A DNA stretch of 64,000 nucleotides from Chitinophagaceae bacterium (lineage in GTDB: Bacteria; Bacteroidota; Bacteroidia; Chitinophagales; Chitinophagaceae): the NCBI GenBank assembly GCA_017307735.1, contig JAFKGR010000008.1, positions 102,018-166,017 of the forward strand. The letters run 5' to 3'. Of this stretch, positions 36,341 through 45,865 are shown in pieces. Numbering within the stretch: position 1 is the first letter of the stretch; each line of letters opens with the position of its first letter. A program made the translations under genes and the position numbers. Under the pieces are notes generated by a model. That model was not told the origin of the DNA. It was given only the letters and a program-made list of their open reading frames with translations, and made no database searches.

Positions 36341-37336
36341 TTAACCCAGATCTATTTCGGTATTGTCTCCAATGTTGAGTGATCGGGTTTCACCGATAAT
36401 TTCTGTATCATTTCCAATCAAAGAATCGTCGAGTACCACATCGTAAAGTTTTGAATAAGATCCGATAATTGAGTCTTTGATAATCGAGCTGTGGATGATG
36501 GTATTTTCGCCGACGGCCACATGGGGGCCGATGATGGAATTTTTGATGTCGCATTGTTCTGCAATACTTACCGGCGGAATGAAAATGGTATTTTCAAATT
36601 TGTTTTGTTTGGAAATGGTGCCACCAAATTTTTGAAGCAAAATGGAATTGGATTCCAGCAATGATTCCTTTCTGCCACAGTCAAACCAATTCTCCACTTT
36701 GAAAGATTTAAAAATGCTTCCTTCCGTAATCATGCATTCGAGCGCATCGGTCAGATTAAATTCAGTATCGCTGTTCCTGTTGCTCTGTGTGAGGATTTTT
36801 CCGAGGCATTGAAATAACAAGGATGAATCTCTGATGAGATAAAGACCTACCAGCGCCATGTTTGATTTTGGAATTGAGGGTTTTTCAACTACCCTGAGTA
36901 TGGTATCGTTTTCATCGATTTCAGCAACTCCAAAATTTCTCGGGTCATCTACTTTTTTTACACCCAAAACCGAATGAGGCTTGCTAAACATTTTATTGAT
37001 GTCGTATTCACAAATTGTGTCTCCCAGGGCAATAAATAACTCATCATTTCCCACGATGCTTCTCGTGAGGTTGATGGCGTGAGCCGTGCCTTTTCTTTCG
37101 TTTTGAAAAATAAAATGGCTCTGAATGTGTGGATATTTTTCTTTGATATAATCCTGTATTTTTTCGCCGAGATATCCGATGATGAAAATAAACTCGCGGA
37201 TTCCGGCATTATACATCTGATCAATGTTGATGCTTAAAATCGTTTTTCCCGCAAGCGGAATCAAAGCTTTAGGTTGAGTGTAGGTGTGGGGTCTGAGTCT
37301 TGTACCTGCACCCGCTACTGGGATGATGGCCTTCAT
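36341..37336 (-). CDS. Sugar-1-phosphate nucleotidyltransferase
   Basis: From MKAIIPVAGAG (ATG at 37336, three codons inside an alternative ATG at 37345) the product has 331 residues. The N-terminal Rossmann-like domain shows GAGTRLRPHTYTQPK, the nucleotide-binding motif of NTP-transferases, plus ALGDTICEYD and NWFDCGRKESLLESN. The C-terminal third has hexapeptide-like repeats (NSIIGPHVAVGENTII, DSIIGSYSKL) forming a left-handed helix. It should make an NDP-sugar for surface polysaccharide; the base and sugar are not certain. Confidence 0.9.
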   Translation of the reverse strand: MKAIIPVAGAGTRLRPHTYTQPKALIPLAGKTILSINIDQMYNAGIREFIFIIGYLGEKIQDYIKEKYPHIQSHFIFQNERKGTAHAINLTRSIVGNDELFIALGDTICEYDINKMFSKPHSVLGVKKVDDPRNFGVAEIDENDTILRVVEKPSIPKSNMALVGLYLIRDSSLLFQCLGKILTQSNRNSDTEFNLTDALECMITEGSIFKSFKVENWFDCGRKESLLESNSILLQKFGGTISKQNKFENTIFIPPVSIAEQCDIKNSIIGPHVAVGENTIIHSSIIKDSIIGSYSKLYDVVLDDSLIGNDTEIIGETRSLNIGDNTEIDLG

Positions 37337-37399
37337 GGTATCCAATTAACTGTTTGAATTCTCAATTCCTTTTAATGCAGTCGGTGAATTTAGTAAATG

Positions 37400-37428
37400 T
37401 TTGGAAATTGGATTTTTAAATTTCCAAA
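37400..37428. repeat. Inverted repeat (10-base arms) upstream of glyA
   Basis: TTTGGAAATT at 37400-37409 and AATTTCCAAA at 37419-37428 are perfect inverted copies, 9 bases apart. The repeat overlaps the expected -33 region of the glyA promoter box at 37447-37454. It may be an operator. Confidence 0.55.
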
Positions 37429-37446
37429 ACGTCATTTAACTTATTG

Positions 37447-37454
37447 TAGATTTG
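37447..37454 (+). promoter_or_regulatory. -7 promoter box (TAGATTTG) of glyA
   Basis: TAGATTTG fits TAnnTTTG and lies 18 bases before the glyA start. The -33 position is occupied by one arm of the inverted repeat. Confidence 0.55.
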
Positions 37455-37472
37455 CCACAAATAATTTTTATT

Positions 37473-38753
37473 ATGTCAAGAGATCAGAAGGTATTTGATA
37501 TCATTCGCAAAGAATTGAACCGCCAGCGCAACGGGTTGGAACTTATTGCATCCGAAAATTTTACCAGCCTTCAGGTGATGGAAGCTATGGGAAGTGTGCT
37601 GACAAATAAATATGCCGAAGGCTATCCGGGGAAACGTTATTATGGTGGATGTGAATTTGTGGATGAAAGTGAGCAACTGGCAATTGACAGATTGAAAGAA
37701 ATTTTTCATTGTGATTATGCCAATGTGCAACCTCACAGCGGCGCTCAGGCAAATGCTTCCGTGTTGATGGCCATATTAAAACCCGGCGATAAAATTCTCG
37801 GATTGGATCTTAGCATGGGCGGGCATCTTACTCACGGTTCTCCTGTAAACTCGTCGGGGAAATTGTATGAAGCCTATTTTTATGGAGTAAAAAAAGAGAC
37901 CGGACTGGTGGATTATGATATGATGGAAGAACAGGCGAAAAAACACAAACCCAAGTTGATTATTTGTGGCGCTTCTGCATATAGCCGTGAATGGAATTAC
38001 AAAAGGATCCGTGAAATCGCAGACAGTATCCATGCTTTTGTGATGTGCGATATTGCACATCCTGCAGCTCTTATCGCCAAAGGATTATTGGACAGCCCGT
38101 TCGAATCTTGTCACATAGTTACCTCCACTACGCACAAAACACTGCGCGGACCACGCGGCGGAATTATTATGATGAAAAGTGATTTTGAAAATCCATTCGG
38201 CATCACAACACCCAAAGGAAAAATCAGAATGATGAGCAGCCTGATCGATAGTGCCGTATTCCCCACCACGCAGGGAGGCCCGCTCGAACATATCATTGCA
38301 GCGAAAGCCATTTCATTCGGTGAAATCCTTACGGACGAGTTTACCGCTTATGCAAAACAAATCAAATCCAATGCACAGGCTATGGCAAAGTCTTTCACAG
38401 ATCGCGGATATAATATTGTAAGTGGTGGAACCGACAACCACCTGATGTTGATTGATCTGAGAAATAAAAACCTGACCGGAAAGCAATCTCAGGAAACCCT
38501 TGACAGAGCCGGAATTACAATCAATAAAAATGCAGTTCCCTTTGATGATAAAAGCCCCTTTATTGCATCGGGGATCAGGGTGGGAGTGCCTGCCGCCACT
38601 ACCAGGGGATTGAAAGAAAAAGATATGGATACTGTGGTTGATTTGATTGACAACGTGCTCATGCATATCGGGGATGAAAATGTAATTCAATCAACAAAAG
38701 ACAAAGTGAAAGAAATGATGAAGAATTTTCCTCTGTATCCTGAATTGGGATAA
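37473..38753 (+). CDS. glyA: Serine hydroxymethyltransferase
   Basis: The 426-residue PLP enzyme interconverts serine and glycine with tetrahydrofolate. Start is the ATG at 37473 ([18 protein letters not shown]), 7 codons after an unsupported ATG. Visible motifs are [29 protein letters not shown], and the PLP Lys222 in [14 protein letters not shown]. It is a stand-alone gene with a promoter box and an operator-like inverted repeat upstream. Folate metabolism also has folD and a dihydrofolate reductase gene within this window. Confidence 0.98.
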   Translation: MSRDQKVFDIIRKELNRQRNGLELIASENFTSLQVMEAMGSVLTNKYAEGYPGKRYYGGCEFVDESEQLAIDRLKEIFHCDYANVQPHSGAQANASVLMAILKPGDKILGLDLSMGGHLTHGSPVNSSGKLYEAYFYGVKKETGLVDYDMMEEQAKKHKPKLIICGASAYSREWNYKRIREIADSIHAFVMCDIAHPAALIAKGLLDSPFESCHIVTSTTHKTLRGPRGGIIMMKSDFENPFGITTPKGKIRMMSSLIDSAVFPTTQGGPLEHIIAAKAISFGEILTDEFTAYAKQIKSNAQAMAKSFTDRGYNIVSGGTDNHLMLIDLRNKNLTGKQSQETLDRAGITINKNAVPFDDKSPFIASGIRVGVPAATTRGLKEKDMDTVVDLIDNVLMHIGDENVIQSTKDKVKEMMKNFPLYPELG

Positions 38754-38793
38754 CCAGGTAATTTGAAAATTCATAAGTATTCTTCCCTCCCTT

Positions 38794-38801
38794 TATATTT
38801 G
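38794..38801 (+). promoter_or_regulatory. -7 promoter box (TATATTTG) of the DUF4293 gene
   Basis: TATATTTG ends 17 bases before the ATG at 38819. No convincing -33 element was found. Confidence 0.5.
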
Positions 38802-38818
38802 CGTAAAAGAAAATCACA

Positions 38819-39229
38819 ATGATTCAACGTATCCAGAGTGTTTGGCTTTTATTGGCATCCGCTGCCGTTTTTCTTACTATTAAATTTCCTTTTTACAGTG
38901 GAAGAGATCAGGCAGAAGGACTGTTCAAAACTGTCTCAGGAATATCTACCATTACTATGATGATTTTGACCGCTGCTTTGGGAACCTGTATCCTCGTAAC
39001 CATTTTTTTATTCAGGCAGAGAAAAATTCAATTGAGATTAACCATAGTTTGTATCATTGCCGAAGGGCTTTTGCTCTATCTGTATATCAGGCAGGCAGAA
39101 CAGTTCAGTGAAGGTAATCTTGGTTTGTGGGCCATACTTCATCCTGTGATACTTGTTTTGCTCATTCTTGCACTCAGAGGAATTTACAAAGATGCTAAGT
39201 TGATCAAGGAGAGTAATCGTATCCGTTAG
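38819..39229 (+). CDS. DUF4293 membrane protein
   Basis: The 136-residue inner-membrane protein opens with MIQRIQSVWLLLASAAVFLT, the DUF4293 hallmark, and has four predicted helices. The C-terminus is basic. The last 4 bases of the gene overlap the last 4 bases of the convergent outer-membrane protein gene. This Bacteroidota family has no known function. Confidence 0.88.
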   Translation: MIQRIQSVWLLLASAAVFLTIKFPFYSGRDQAEGLFKTVSGISTITMMILTAALGTCILVTIFLFRQRKIQLRLTIVCIIAEGLLLYLYIRQAEQFSEGNLGLWAILHPVILVLLILALRGIYKDAKLIKESNRIR

Positions 39230-41274
39230 AATTGCCAGACAAGCTCACATTTGAATTCTGTTTTGGTATTTCCATCGATCTTGTCCAATCCGCTCCCCGT
39301 GGTATTGCGGTCAAGGTATCGTGTCTGTGCAATACGTGTCCATAAACTGAGATGGCGAAGTATGTTGTATCTGACATTTAAATAATATCTGTAACCCTTC
39401 CCATAAAAAACAGGAATGGAATAACTGTACAGGACATCATTTTCAAAAGTATAAACCCTGCTGTCGTAATCCTGTGTTTCAAAATACTGGAGTCTGAAAT
39501 TTCCGCTGAAAGGCTTCCTCATGGGCTTGTATAAAAGATCAGAATAAATCAAAAAGCCGGGTTTGTGGTCATACCTCGTTACTTCTGCTCTTGTCCGGAA
39601 GGTGTAAGTACGGTTTATTTTCAGCGTTGCATGTACCCTGAATGATTCTCTTGATTTATTTCCCACGTAACTCAATGGCAGATCAGGAAAGATGGTGTTG
39701 ATTGCTTTGTCAGTTTTTCTGTACCGGAGATAAAATTCCGAGTTTCGATTAGGACGGTAATTCAATTGTATCATGTATTCTGAACCGGATGAAGGAGCGT
39801 CAACCCTGTATCTCAGCCATGGAAAACTAAAAATATCGGCATAGGCATCTATTCTTAATACATCATTTGGTTTGATATTAATTCCCGTATAAAAACCATT
39901 TTCATTTACCGGTGTCGTTGATTGCGTAAATGCACTTCCATAGAGAGAAATATAATCACGGGAAATACTGCGATGAAGCATGCTGAAATCAGCATAACGA
40001 TTCACACTTATTGCAATGCCGTTGAGAAAAGCATAATGAATATTATTATCAATAGCTGCCTCGCCAAAAAAATGAAGGTTTTTATAGGTCAGGCTGTAAT
40101 CAAGTGAATAATTCCCTGATTTTTTTCCGGGAATAATAAATTCCTGATATAACTGTCCGCCTTTAAGAATAGGATCACTGAAATTATATTGAATAGCATT
40201 AATTCCAATTCTGTAACCATCACCTGAATATTGAATATTCCCTCCAAATCCGGTTTGCTTTAAAATATTTTTTCCTGTTGTTTCAGACTGCGTGCGATGA
40301 TATCCTGACAACCTGATGGAACTGACAAAATCAATGGTATCAGTTTGCAGAGTTGCATCCATATTCCTAAAACTCACGAACAGAGTTCCCTGCCACCTTT
40401 TCTTTTCAAGAGTAATTCCCATTCCGCGATTGAATAAAACTTCTCCGGCAGATGTATATGGCCTTAATTTTTCACCCTGTTTTTTAATGAACATGGCATC
40501 CCCCGGGCCTGCAAAAGAAAGGCTTTGCCACTGTGTTAACCCCTGTCCGAAATTGACTGCAAAATCTCCGATCACCAGCGATTTTATAATACCAATGTCT
40601 TTTACAAATAAATGTGCAGAATAAAAATCAAATCCGGATTTCTGGCTCCCTTTAAAAAATTGTTCTCCGGCATCTTTCTCAGCCGAAAATCCATATTGCA
40701 GTTTGTTTTTGAAATTGTATTTATATCGCAGAAATATTTTATCAGGGCTTCCCGGATAATAGCTTCTTCTTCCACTCGTATCTTTTGTATATCCCGCTGA
40801 TTTTTCCAACACTCTCGTGTATCTTAAAAGCAAAGTGCGGTCACCGCCAGCGAATCTTTTTCTAATCGATGTTATGCTTTCCACAGAGGTGATGGTTATA
40901 AAAGGAAGTAATTTTCTGATAGTCATTACATCCCAAAGAGGAACGGCCTGTATTTCGTAGAGATTGACAAATGCTCCGAAAATTTTTCGATAAGAAAAAA
41001 AATGATCAAGCTGAGCGGGGGTAAGGATAAAAAGCCTTTGCAGGGTTTCCCGGTCGGCAGAATTTAAATTAATGGGATGCCGGCTGAAATATTCCAGATC
41101 CTGAAGGTAACTGTCGTCATCCGGCGTTTCGTCATCATTGTTTGCCGTGATTTCTTCCAGCCTTCTCTGGATTTCTTCAGATGTTTCCGGAGGCAATTTT
41201 TTTTGAGCCAGCGATGCGTCTGCCAATAAAAAAATAAAGAAACAACTGTTTAATATGATGCATCCTGCTCTCAT
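39226..41274 (-). CDS. Outer-membrane beta-barrel protein with N-terminal helix-hairpin-helix domains
   Basis: The 682-residue protein has a signal peptide (to about residue 23, SLAQ), two ComEA-like helix-hairpin-helix units (residues about 66-130; HPINLNSADRETLQRLF then SYRKIFGAFVNLYEIQAVP) and a long barrel region with alternating aromatic strands, ending WQF as an outer-membrane protein should. HhH units normally bind DNA backbones without sequence preference, which is surprising on an outer-membrane barrel. The start overlaps the end of the upstream barrel gene by 4 bases (ATGA), implying translational coupling. The function is unknown. Confidence 0.85.
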   Translation of the reverse strand: MRAGCIILNSCFFIFLLADASLAQKKLPPETSEEIQRRLEEITANNDDETPDDDSYLQDLEYFSRHPINLNSADRETLQRLFILTPAQLDHFFSYRKIFGAFVNLYEIQAVPLWDVMTIRKLLPFITITSVESITSIRKRFAGGDRTLLLRYTRVLEKSAGYTKDTSGRRSYYPGSPDKIFLRYKYNFKNKLQYGFSAEKDAGEQFFKGSQKSGFDFYSAHLFVKDIGIIKSLVIGDFAVNFGQGLTQWQSLSFAGPGDAMFIKKQGEKLRPYTSAGEVLFNRGMGITLEKKRWQGTLFVSFRNMDATLQTDTIDFVSSIRLSGYHRTQSETTGKNILKQTGFGGNIQYSGDGYRIGINAIQYNFSDPILKGGQLYQEFIIPGKKSGNYSLDYSLTYKNLHFFGEAAIDNNIHYAFLNGIAISVNRYADFSMLHRSISRDYISLYGSAFTQSTTPVNENGFYTGINIKPNDVLRIDAYADIFSFPWLRYRVDAPSSGSEYMIQLNYRPNRNSEFYLRYRKTDKAINTIFPDLPLSYVGNKSRESFRVHATLKINRTYTFRTRAEVTRYDHKPGFLIYSDLLYKPMRKPFSGNFRLQYFETQDYDSRVYTFENDVLYSYSIPVFYGKGYRYYLNVRYNILRHLSLWTRIAQTRYLDRNTTGSGLDKIDGNTKTEFKCELVWQF

Positions 41275-42092
41275 TCTTTTCTTTTGACAGGATTGTAAAT
41301 GAACATAAATCCCGGGCTGAATCCAAGTTGATTGTGGTAACTGGCTGCAAAATCAATTCGAAAATCATTGAATGCAATTCCTATCGCTCCGAAAGGGCTT
41401 GAATTTAAAGTTTCCACTCCGACTCTTCCAATGAATCTCTTTTCGAAATGGTAATACAATCCCGCAATTACATTCATATCCCGGTCTTCTTCTTTTTCAA
41501 CAGTGGCGTGAATGATTACATTTTCAGAAGGTTCATAGCTGATTCCGAATTGATAAACCGATGCAAGTTTTTCTTCGTGTTCTTTCGATAAATAACCGCC
41601 GACAGGATTATAGATTTGAAAACCAGTGTTTAATTGTTCGGTCAGTCTTGCAATGGCTCCGATTTGGAAATTAACAGATGATGCTTCGCTGTAAGAAGGA
41701 ACGCGATAAGAGAAATAATTAAATTGAATGCCCAGGTCAAAAGATTCTCCCAATGAACGCGCATAGGCCGCTCCCAGTTGATTTTCATTGTAATTTTTAA
41801 AACCAAAATGATCAACCTGAATCCCAAAATTTCCCAATTGTGTCGGCATATTGGCAACGCCGCGGTATAAAGTGGTTTCTTTTAATTGAAACCTGTTTTC
41901 AGCATAAACTCCGGCCGCAAAATTCTTTTGTTGTGCAAGTGCAGCGGTATTGAATGTAAATGAAAACGGATCGTTATTCAGCCGTGAATAACTGTTTAGC
42001 AGGTTAAAAGATGAAGTAACAGTCGACTTCAAAACCTGCGGATAACCAGTTGTACTCAGTAACAAAATCCCTGTGGTGAATAGCAGTTTCAT
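41271..42092 (-). CDS. Outer-membrane beta-barrel protein, partner of the HhH barrel
   Basis: The 273-residue protein has a signal peptide (LLFTTGILLLSTTGYPQ) and a barrel-like pattern of repeated short amphipathic strands with an aromatic-rich C-terminal region (FSPGFMFIYNPV). The layout recalls PorV/PorQ or PorP-like barrels, but I cannot assign it to one. Its stop overlaps the start of the HhH-barrel gene by 4 bases. The two genes form an operon transcribed away from folD. Confidence 0.8.
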   Translation of the reverse strand: MKLLFTTGILLLSTTGYPQVLKSTVTSSFNLLNSYSRLNNDPFSFTFNTAALAQQKNFAAGVYAENRFQLKETTLYRGVANMPTQLGNFGIQVDHFGFKNYNENQLGAAYARSLGESFDLGIQFNYFSYRVPSYSEASSVNFQIGAIARLTEQLNTGFQIYNPVGGYLSKEHEEKLASVYQFGISYEPSENVIIHATVEKEEDRDMNVIAGLYYHFEKRFIGRVGVETLNSSPFGAIGIAFNDFRIDFAASYHNQLGFSPGFMFIYNPVKRKE

Positions 42093-42156
42093 CGCAGTTA
42101 ATTTTTAGCAAGGTCATTAGTCAGCAATTTAAATATTTATTCTATTTGATACTGAT

Positions 42157-42164
42157 TAATTTTG
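42157..42164 (+). promoter_or_regulatory. -7 promoter box (TAATTTTG) directly before folD
   Basis: TAATTTTG matches TAnnTTTG and ends 5 bases before the folD ATG at 42170, so transcription would begin at or next to the start codon. Confidence 0.5.
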
Positions 42165-42169
42165 CCGGC

Positions 42170-43051
42170 ATGGAATTGCTTGATGGAAAGATTGCTTCTG
42201 CTGCATTAAAGCAGAGTCTGAAACAAAAAATTGACAACCTGATTCAATCAGGGAAAAGGGTGCCTCATTTGGCGGCGGTTTTGATTGGAGATGATCCTGC
42301 AAGCCATACCTACGTAAACTCAAAGGTGAAAAATTGTAAGGAAATCGGGATTCAATCGACGCTCATCACCCACGGTAGTTCCATCACCGAAGGAGAGTTA
42401 TTGTCTATCGTAAAAGATTTGAATAATCGCGAAAATGTGGATGGGATTTTGGTTCAGGTGCCGCTGCCTTCTCATATTTCAGAAAACAAAGTAACATTGG
42501 CCATCGATCCTGAAAAAGATGTAGATGGTTTTCATCCGGTGAATGTGGGAAATATGGTGTTGGGTTTGCCGGGTTTCGTGTCTGCAACACCGTTAGGAAT
42601 TCTTTTATTGTTGCAGCATTATAATATTTCGGCCGGTGGAAAGCGTGTAGTTGTGGTTGGAAGGAGCCATACAGTGGGTACACCGATAAGTATTTTGCTC
42701 AGCAGAAATACCAGTTTTGGAAATGCAACTGTAACGCTGTGCCACAGCAGGACAAGGGATTTGCCAGCCATTTGCAGGGAAGCTGATATTTTGGTTGCAG
42801 CCATTGGGCGACCTTTGTTTATTACTTCGGACATGGTAAAAGACGGCGCAGTGATAGTTGATGTGGGAATAAACCGCGTTGAAGATCCGGGCGCCAAAAG
42901 AGGATTCAGGTTGAAAGGAGATGTTGATTTTGAAAATGTCAAAGAAAAATGCAGCTACATTTCTCCGGTTCCGGGAGGTGTGGGATTGATGACCATTGCA
43001 GCACTATTGCAAAATACCTATGATGCATACATCAGAAGGGCAAACCGTTGA
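42170..43051 (+). CDS. folD: Methylenetetrahydrofolate dehydrogenase / methenyltetrahydrofolate cyclohydrolase
   Basis: From the ATG at 42170 the product has 293 residues. The active site is seen in SHTYVNSKVKNCKEIG (Tyr48, Lys52), and the NADP-binding region in VVVGRSHTVGTPISILL and DVGINRV. PVPGGVGLMTIA closes the fold. It makes 10-formyl-THF from the methylene-THF produced by glyA. The upstream ATG at 42146 would add eight unconserved residues. The queE gene starts 3 bases after its stop. Confidence 0.97.
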   Translation: MELLDGKIASAALKQSLKQKIDNLIQSGKRVPHLAAVLIGDDPASHTYVNSKVKNCKEIGIQSTLITHGSSITEGELLSIVKDLNNRENVDGILVQVPLPSHISENKVTLAIDPEKDVDGFHPVNVGNMVLGLPGFVSATPLGILLLLQHYNISAGGKRVVVVGRSHTVGTPISILLSRNTSFGNATVTLCHSRTRDLPAICREADILVAAIGRPLFITSDMVKDGAVIVDVGINRVEDPGAKRGFRLKGDVDFENVKEKCSYISPVPGGVGLMTIAALLQNTYDAYIRRANR

Positions 43052-43054
43052 ATT

Positions 43055-43687
43055 TTGATTCCCAAAATTTCAAATAGAGAAACAGAAGCCAAAGGGCTTC
43101 CATTGATGGAAAGTTTTTACACCTTGCAGGGTGAAGGGTTTCATTCAGGCAGGGCAGCATATTTTATCAGGCTTGCCGGTTGTGATGTGGGTTGTTTCTG
43201 GTGCGATGTGAAAGATAGCTGGGATGCCAGGGGATATCCGGTTTTGACTGCTGATCAGATTCTTTCCCATGCCAAAGAGTATCCTGTGGGAATTGCAGTG
43301 ATCACGGGAGGGGAACCTACGTTGTACGACCTGACAGAATTGACGAATAAATTGAAGTTGTCAGGATTTAAAACTCATTTGGAAACATCGGGCGCCCATC
43401 CGATCCTTGGGAATTTTGATTGGATTTGTCTTTCTCCCAAAAAATTCAAACCGCCGGTTGAAAGTGCCTTGTCAATGGCGAATGAATTGAAAGTGGTTGT
43501 TTTTAATAAATCGGATTTTAAATGGGCAGAAGAATATGCTGCCAAAGTGAACAGGGAATGTTTGCTTTTTCTCCAGCCCGAATGGAGCAAAGTTGAGCAA
43601 ATGGCTCCCCTGATAATTGATTATATCAAAAAGTTCCCGAAATGGCGGCTTTCTCTGCAATCCCACAAATACATTCATATTCCTTAG
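43055..43687 (+). CDS. queE: 7-carboxy-7-deazaguanine synthase (QueE)
   Basis: The 210-residue radical SAM enzyme has the CxxxCxxC iron-sulfur motif as Cys43, Cys47 and Cys50 (AGCDVGCFWCD), preceded by LMESFYTLQGEG, and the GGEPT motif (TGGEPTLYDL). It converts carboxytetrahydropterin to carboxydeazaguanine on the queuosine pathway. The start codon appears to be TTG at 43055, which keeps the conserved LPLMESFY segment near residue 15; the next ATG at 43106 would cut into it. folD lies 3 bases upstream. No other queuosine genes are here. Confidence 0.95.
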   Translation: MIPKISNRETEAKGLPLMESFYTLQGEGFHSGRAAYFIRLAGCDVGCFWCDVKDSWDARGYPVLTADQILSHAKEYPVGIAVITGGEPTLYDLTELTNKLKLSGFKTHLETSGAHPILGNFDWICLSPKKFKPPVESALSMANELKVVVFNKSDFKWAEEYAAKVNRECLLFLQPEWSKVEQMAPLIIDYIKKFPKWRLSLQSHKYIHIP

Positions 43688-43818
43688 CTATTTCCGGCCA
43701 TTCATTCAGGGCGACTGTTCAGACAGATAAAAAGGCCAAATGGTTTCTCTGTCGTATCGAAATCTTAATTATTACCGTTAATAACCTGCATTATGAAGCC
43801 AATGTCTATATTTATCAG

Positions 43819-45732
43819 ATGAAAAAAGTTTTGCTGTTTTTTTGTTTTTGTGTGCTGGCTTTTTCTTCGTTTTCCCAATGGTACGATCCGGATAAAGTGA
43901 ATAAAAAAGCATCCGCGCTATTCAACCTTGCCTACACCCGTGCTCAAAATGGCGAATTTGATCGGGCCATTACACTGCTGAATGACGCAGTCAAAATAGA
44001 CCCCCGTTTTGTAGATGCGTATTTATCACTGGGCGGCGTGCATGGAGAAATGAAGAAATATGAGGATGCTGTGAAAGATTTTGAACAGGCAATGCAATTG
44101 GATTCGGTGTATTCAAAATATTACCTTTTGCCTTATTCCATCGATCTTGCCGGAGCCGGGCGTTTTGATGATGCCCTGCGATCAATTAATCGCTTCCTTG
44201 AAATTCCCGATTTGAATCCCCGAAGCAGGAAGTCGGGTGAATTCCGCAAAAAAACGTTTGAATTTGCTGTCTCGATGGAAAAGAAGTCAGACAAGAATTA
44301 TGTATTTGCCCCGGTGAATCTGGGAGATAGCATCAACACTGTTAATCTGGAATATTTTCCGGCGCTAACCATTGACGGAAAAAAATTATTTTTTACGCGG
44401 AGGATCGGAAACAATGAAGATCTTTATGAAAGTACAAATGAAAATGGCGTTTGGCGAAAAGCAATTCCATTACCGGGAAATATCAACACACCCAACTTCA
44501 ACGAAGGAGCAGAAATTATTTCACAGGATGGCAAATGGTTGTTGTTTACCGGTTGCAATTTTCCCGGTGGATTTGGAAGCTGTGATCTTTATATTTCATA
44601 CCTGACGAGAACCGGCTGGAGCCGTCCTGAAAACCTGGGACGCAATGTAAACAGTGAATACTGGGAATCTACTCCTTCTCTTTCACCCGATAAAAGAGAT
44701 TTGTATTTCAGCAGCAACATGCCCGGAGGTTATGGCGGAAAAGATATTTGGGTCTGCCACCGCGATTACAATGGCAATTGGAGCGAACCGGAAAATCTTG
44801 GGCCGGATATCAATACCGCGGGTGATGAAAGTACACCATTCATCCATGCAGATAATCAGACGCTCTATTTCAACAGCACAGGGCATCCCGGATACAGCGA
44901 TGAACCTGATATTTTTGTCAGCCACAAGTTGCCGGGCGGTAAATGGAGTACACCGCAAAACCTGGGTTATCCGGTCAATACGATTGATGATGAAGGAAGC
45001 CTTTTCATCGCTGCAGATGGCCATACTGCTTTTTACAGCAGTGACAGGGCTGATTCCAAAGGAGGACTGGATATTTACACTTTTCAACTTCCGCAGGATG
45101 TGCGCCCCTTGCAGACGCTTTGGGTGAAGGGAAATGTTTTTGACAAGAAAACCAATGAAGGGCTTCCTTCTGCGGTAATTTTAACTGATCTGAAAACCGG
45201 AGATACAGTGAGCAGGATTCAGACAGATGAAGACGGTGAGTTTCTCGTTACTCTTCCGGTTGGAAAAGATTATGCATTCACAGTAAAGAGAAAAGGGTAT
45301 TTGTTTTTCTCTGCAAATTATGATGTCAGCAAAACATTACCGGACGAAACCTTTACAGCCAGAATCGGATTGCAGCCTATTGAAATAAATGCATCGGTCA
45401 TTTTGAAAAATATTTTCTTTGATACCAGGAAAACAGATTTGAAACCTGAATCTGTTTCTGACCTCAACAATGTCATTTCTCTTATGAATGAAAATCCGAC
45501 AATGAAAGTGGAGATCATCGGATACACCGACAGCATTGGTACAGTAGCTGATAATCTCAAATTGAGCCAGGGGCGGGCAATGTCTGTTGTCAACTTTCTT
45601 ATCAGCAAAGGAATATCAAGAGACCGGCTAAAATATACCGGCAAAGGAAAAGCAGATCCGATTGCGGACAATTCAACCGAAGAAGGAAGGGCACTGAATC
45701 GACGGACTGAATTGAAAGTGATTGGCAAATAA
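43819..45732 (+). CDS. PorE-like OmpA-family protein (TPR, propeller, carboxypeptidase-regulatory and OmpA domains)
   Basis: The 637-residue protein begins at the ATG at 43819 with a signal peptide (to about SQ at 20); an upstream frame to 43642 has no support. Order of domains: TPR-like repeats (about 30-150), PD40-type propeller strands (FPALTIDGKKLFFTRRIG; SPDKRDLYFSSNMPGGYGG), a carboxypeptidase-regulatory-like domain, and a C-terminal OmpA peptidoglycan-binding domain (FDTRKTDLKPESVSDL and EIIGYTDSIGT). This matches the architecture described for PorE, a periplasmic component of the type IX secretion system. Unlike P. gingivalis PorE, no lipobox is seen. Confidence 0.85.
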   Translation: MKKVLLFFCFCVLAFSSFSQWYDPDKVNKKASALFNLAYTRAQNGEFDRAITLLNDAVKIDPRFVDAYLSLGGVHGEMKKYEDAVKDFEQAMQLDSVYSKYYLLPYSIDLAGAGRFDDALRSINRFLEIPDLNPRSRKSGEFRKKTFEFAVSMEKKSDKNYVFAPVNLGDSINTVNLEYFPALTIDGKKLFFTRRIGNNEDLYESTNENGVWRKAIPLPGNINTPNFNEGAEIISQDGKWLLFTGCNFPGGFGSCDLYISYLTRTGWSRPENLGRNVNSEYWESTPSLSPDKRDLYFSSNMPGGYGGKDIWVCHRDYNGNWSEPENLGPDINTAGDESTPFIHADNQTLYFNSTGHPGYSDEPDIFVSHKLPGGKWSTPQNLGYPVNTIDDEGSLFIAADGHTAFYSSDRADSKGGLDIYTFQLPQDVRPLQTLWVKGNVFDKKTNEGLPSAVILTDLKTGDTVSRIQTDEDGEFLVTLPVGKDYAFTVKRKGYLFFSANYDVSKTLPDETFTARIGLQPIEINASVILKNIFFDTRKTDLKPESVSDLNNVISLMNENPTMKVEIIGYTDSIGTVADNLKLSQGRAMSVVNFLISKGISRDRLKYTGKGKADPIADNSTEEGRALNRRTELKVIGK

Positions 45733-45865
45733 CATCATCGTAAAAGTGCACGTTTGAAGGAGTGAATCGTTTTCACATCAAATAATTAAAGCGACTTTTT
45801 GGTGAACGACTTTTTCCCCTGCTGAAAAAACGGATCAGCAGATTATTTTGAACGATGGTTACATT

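Noticed and set aside
43642..43818. Longer N-terminus for the PorE-like protein
   Set aside because: The extra 59 residues overlap the queE end and precede a perfect signal peptide; the ATG at 43819 is the natural start.
45733..45865. Direct repeat CGACTTTTT and a CTGCTG/CAGCAG stem after the PorE-like gene
   Set aside because: The stem is short with a long loop and has no convincing T tract, so I do not call it a terminator.
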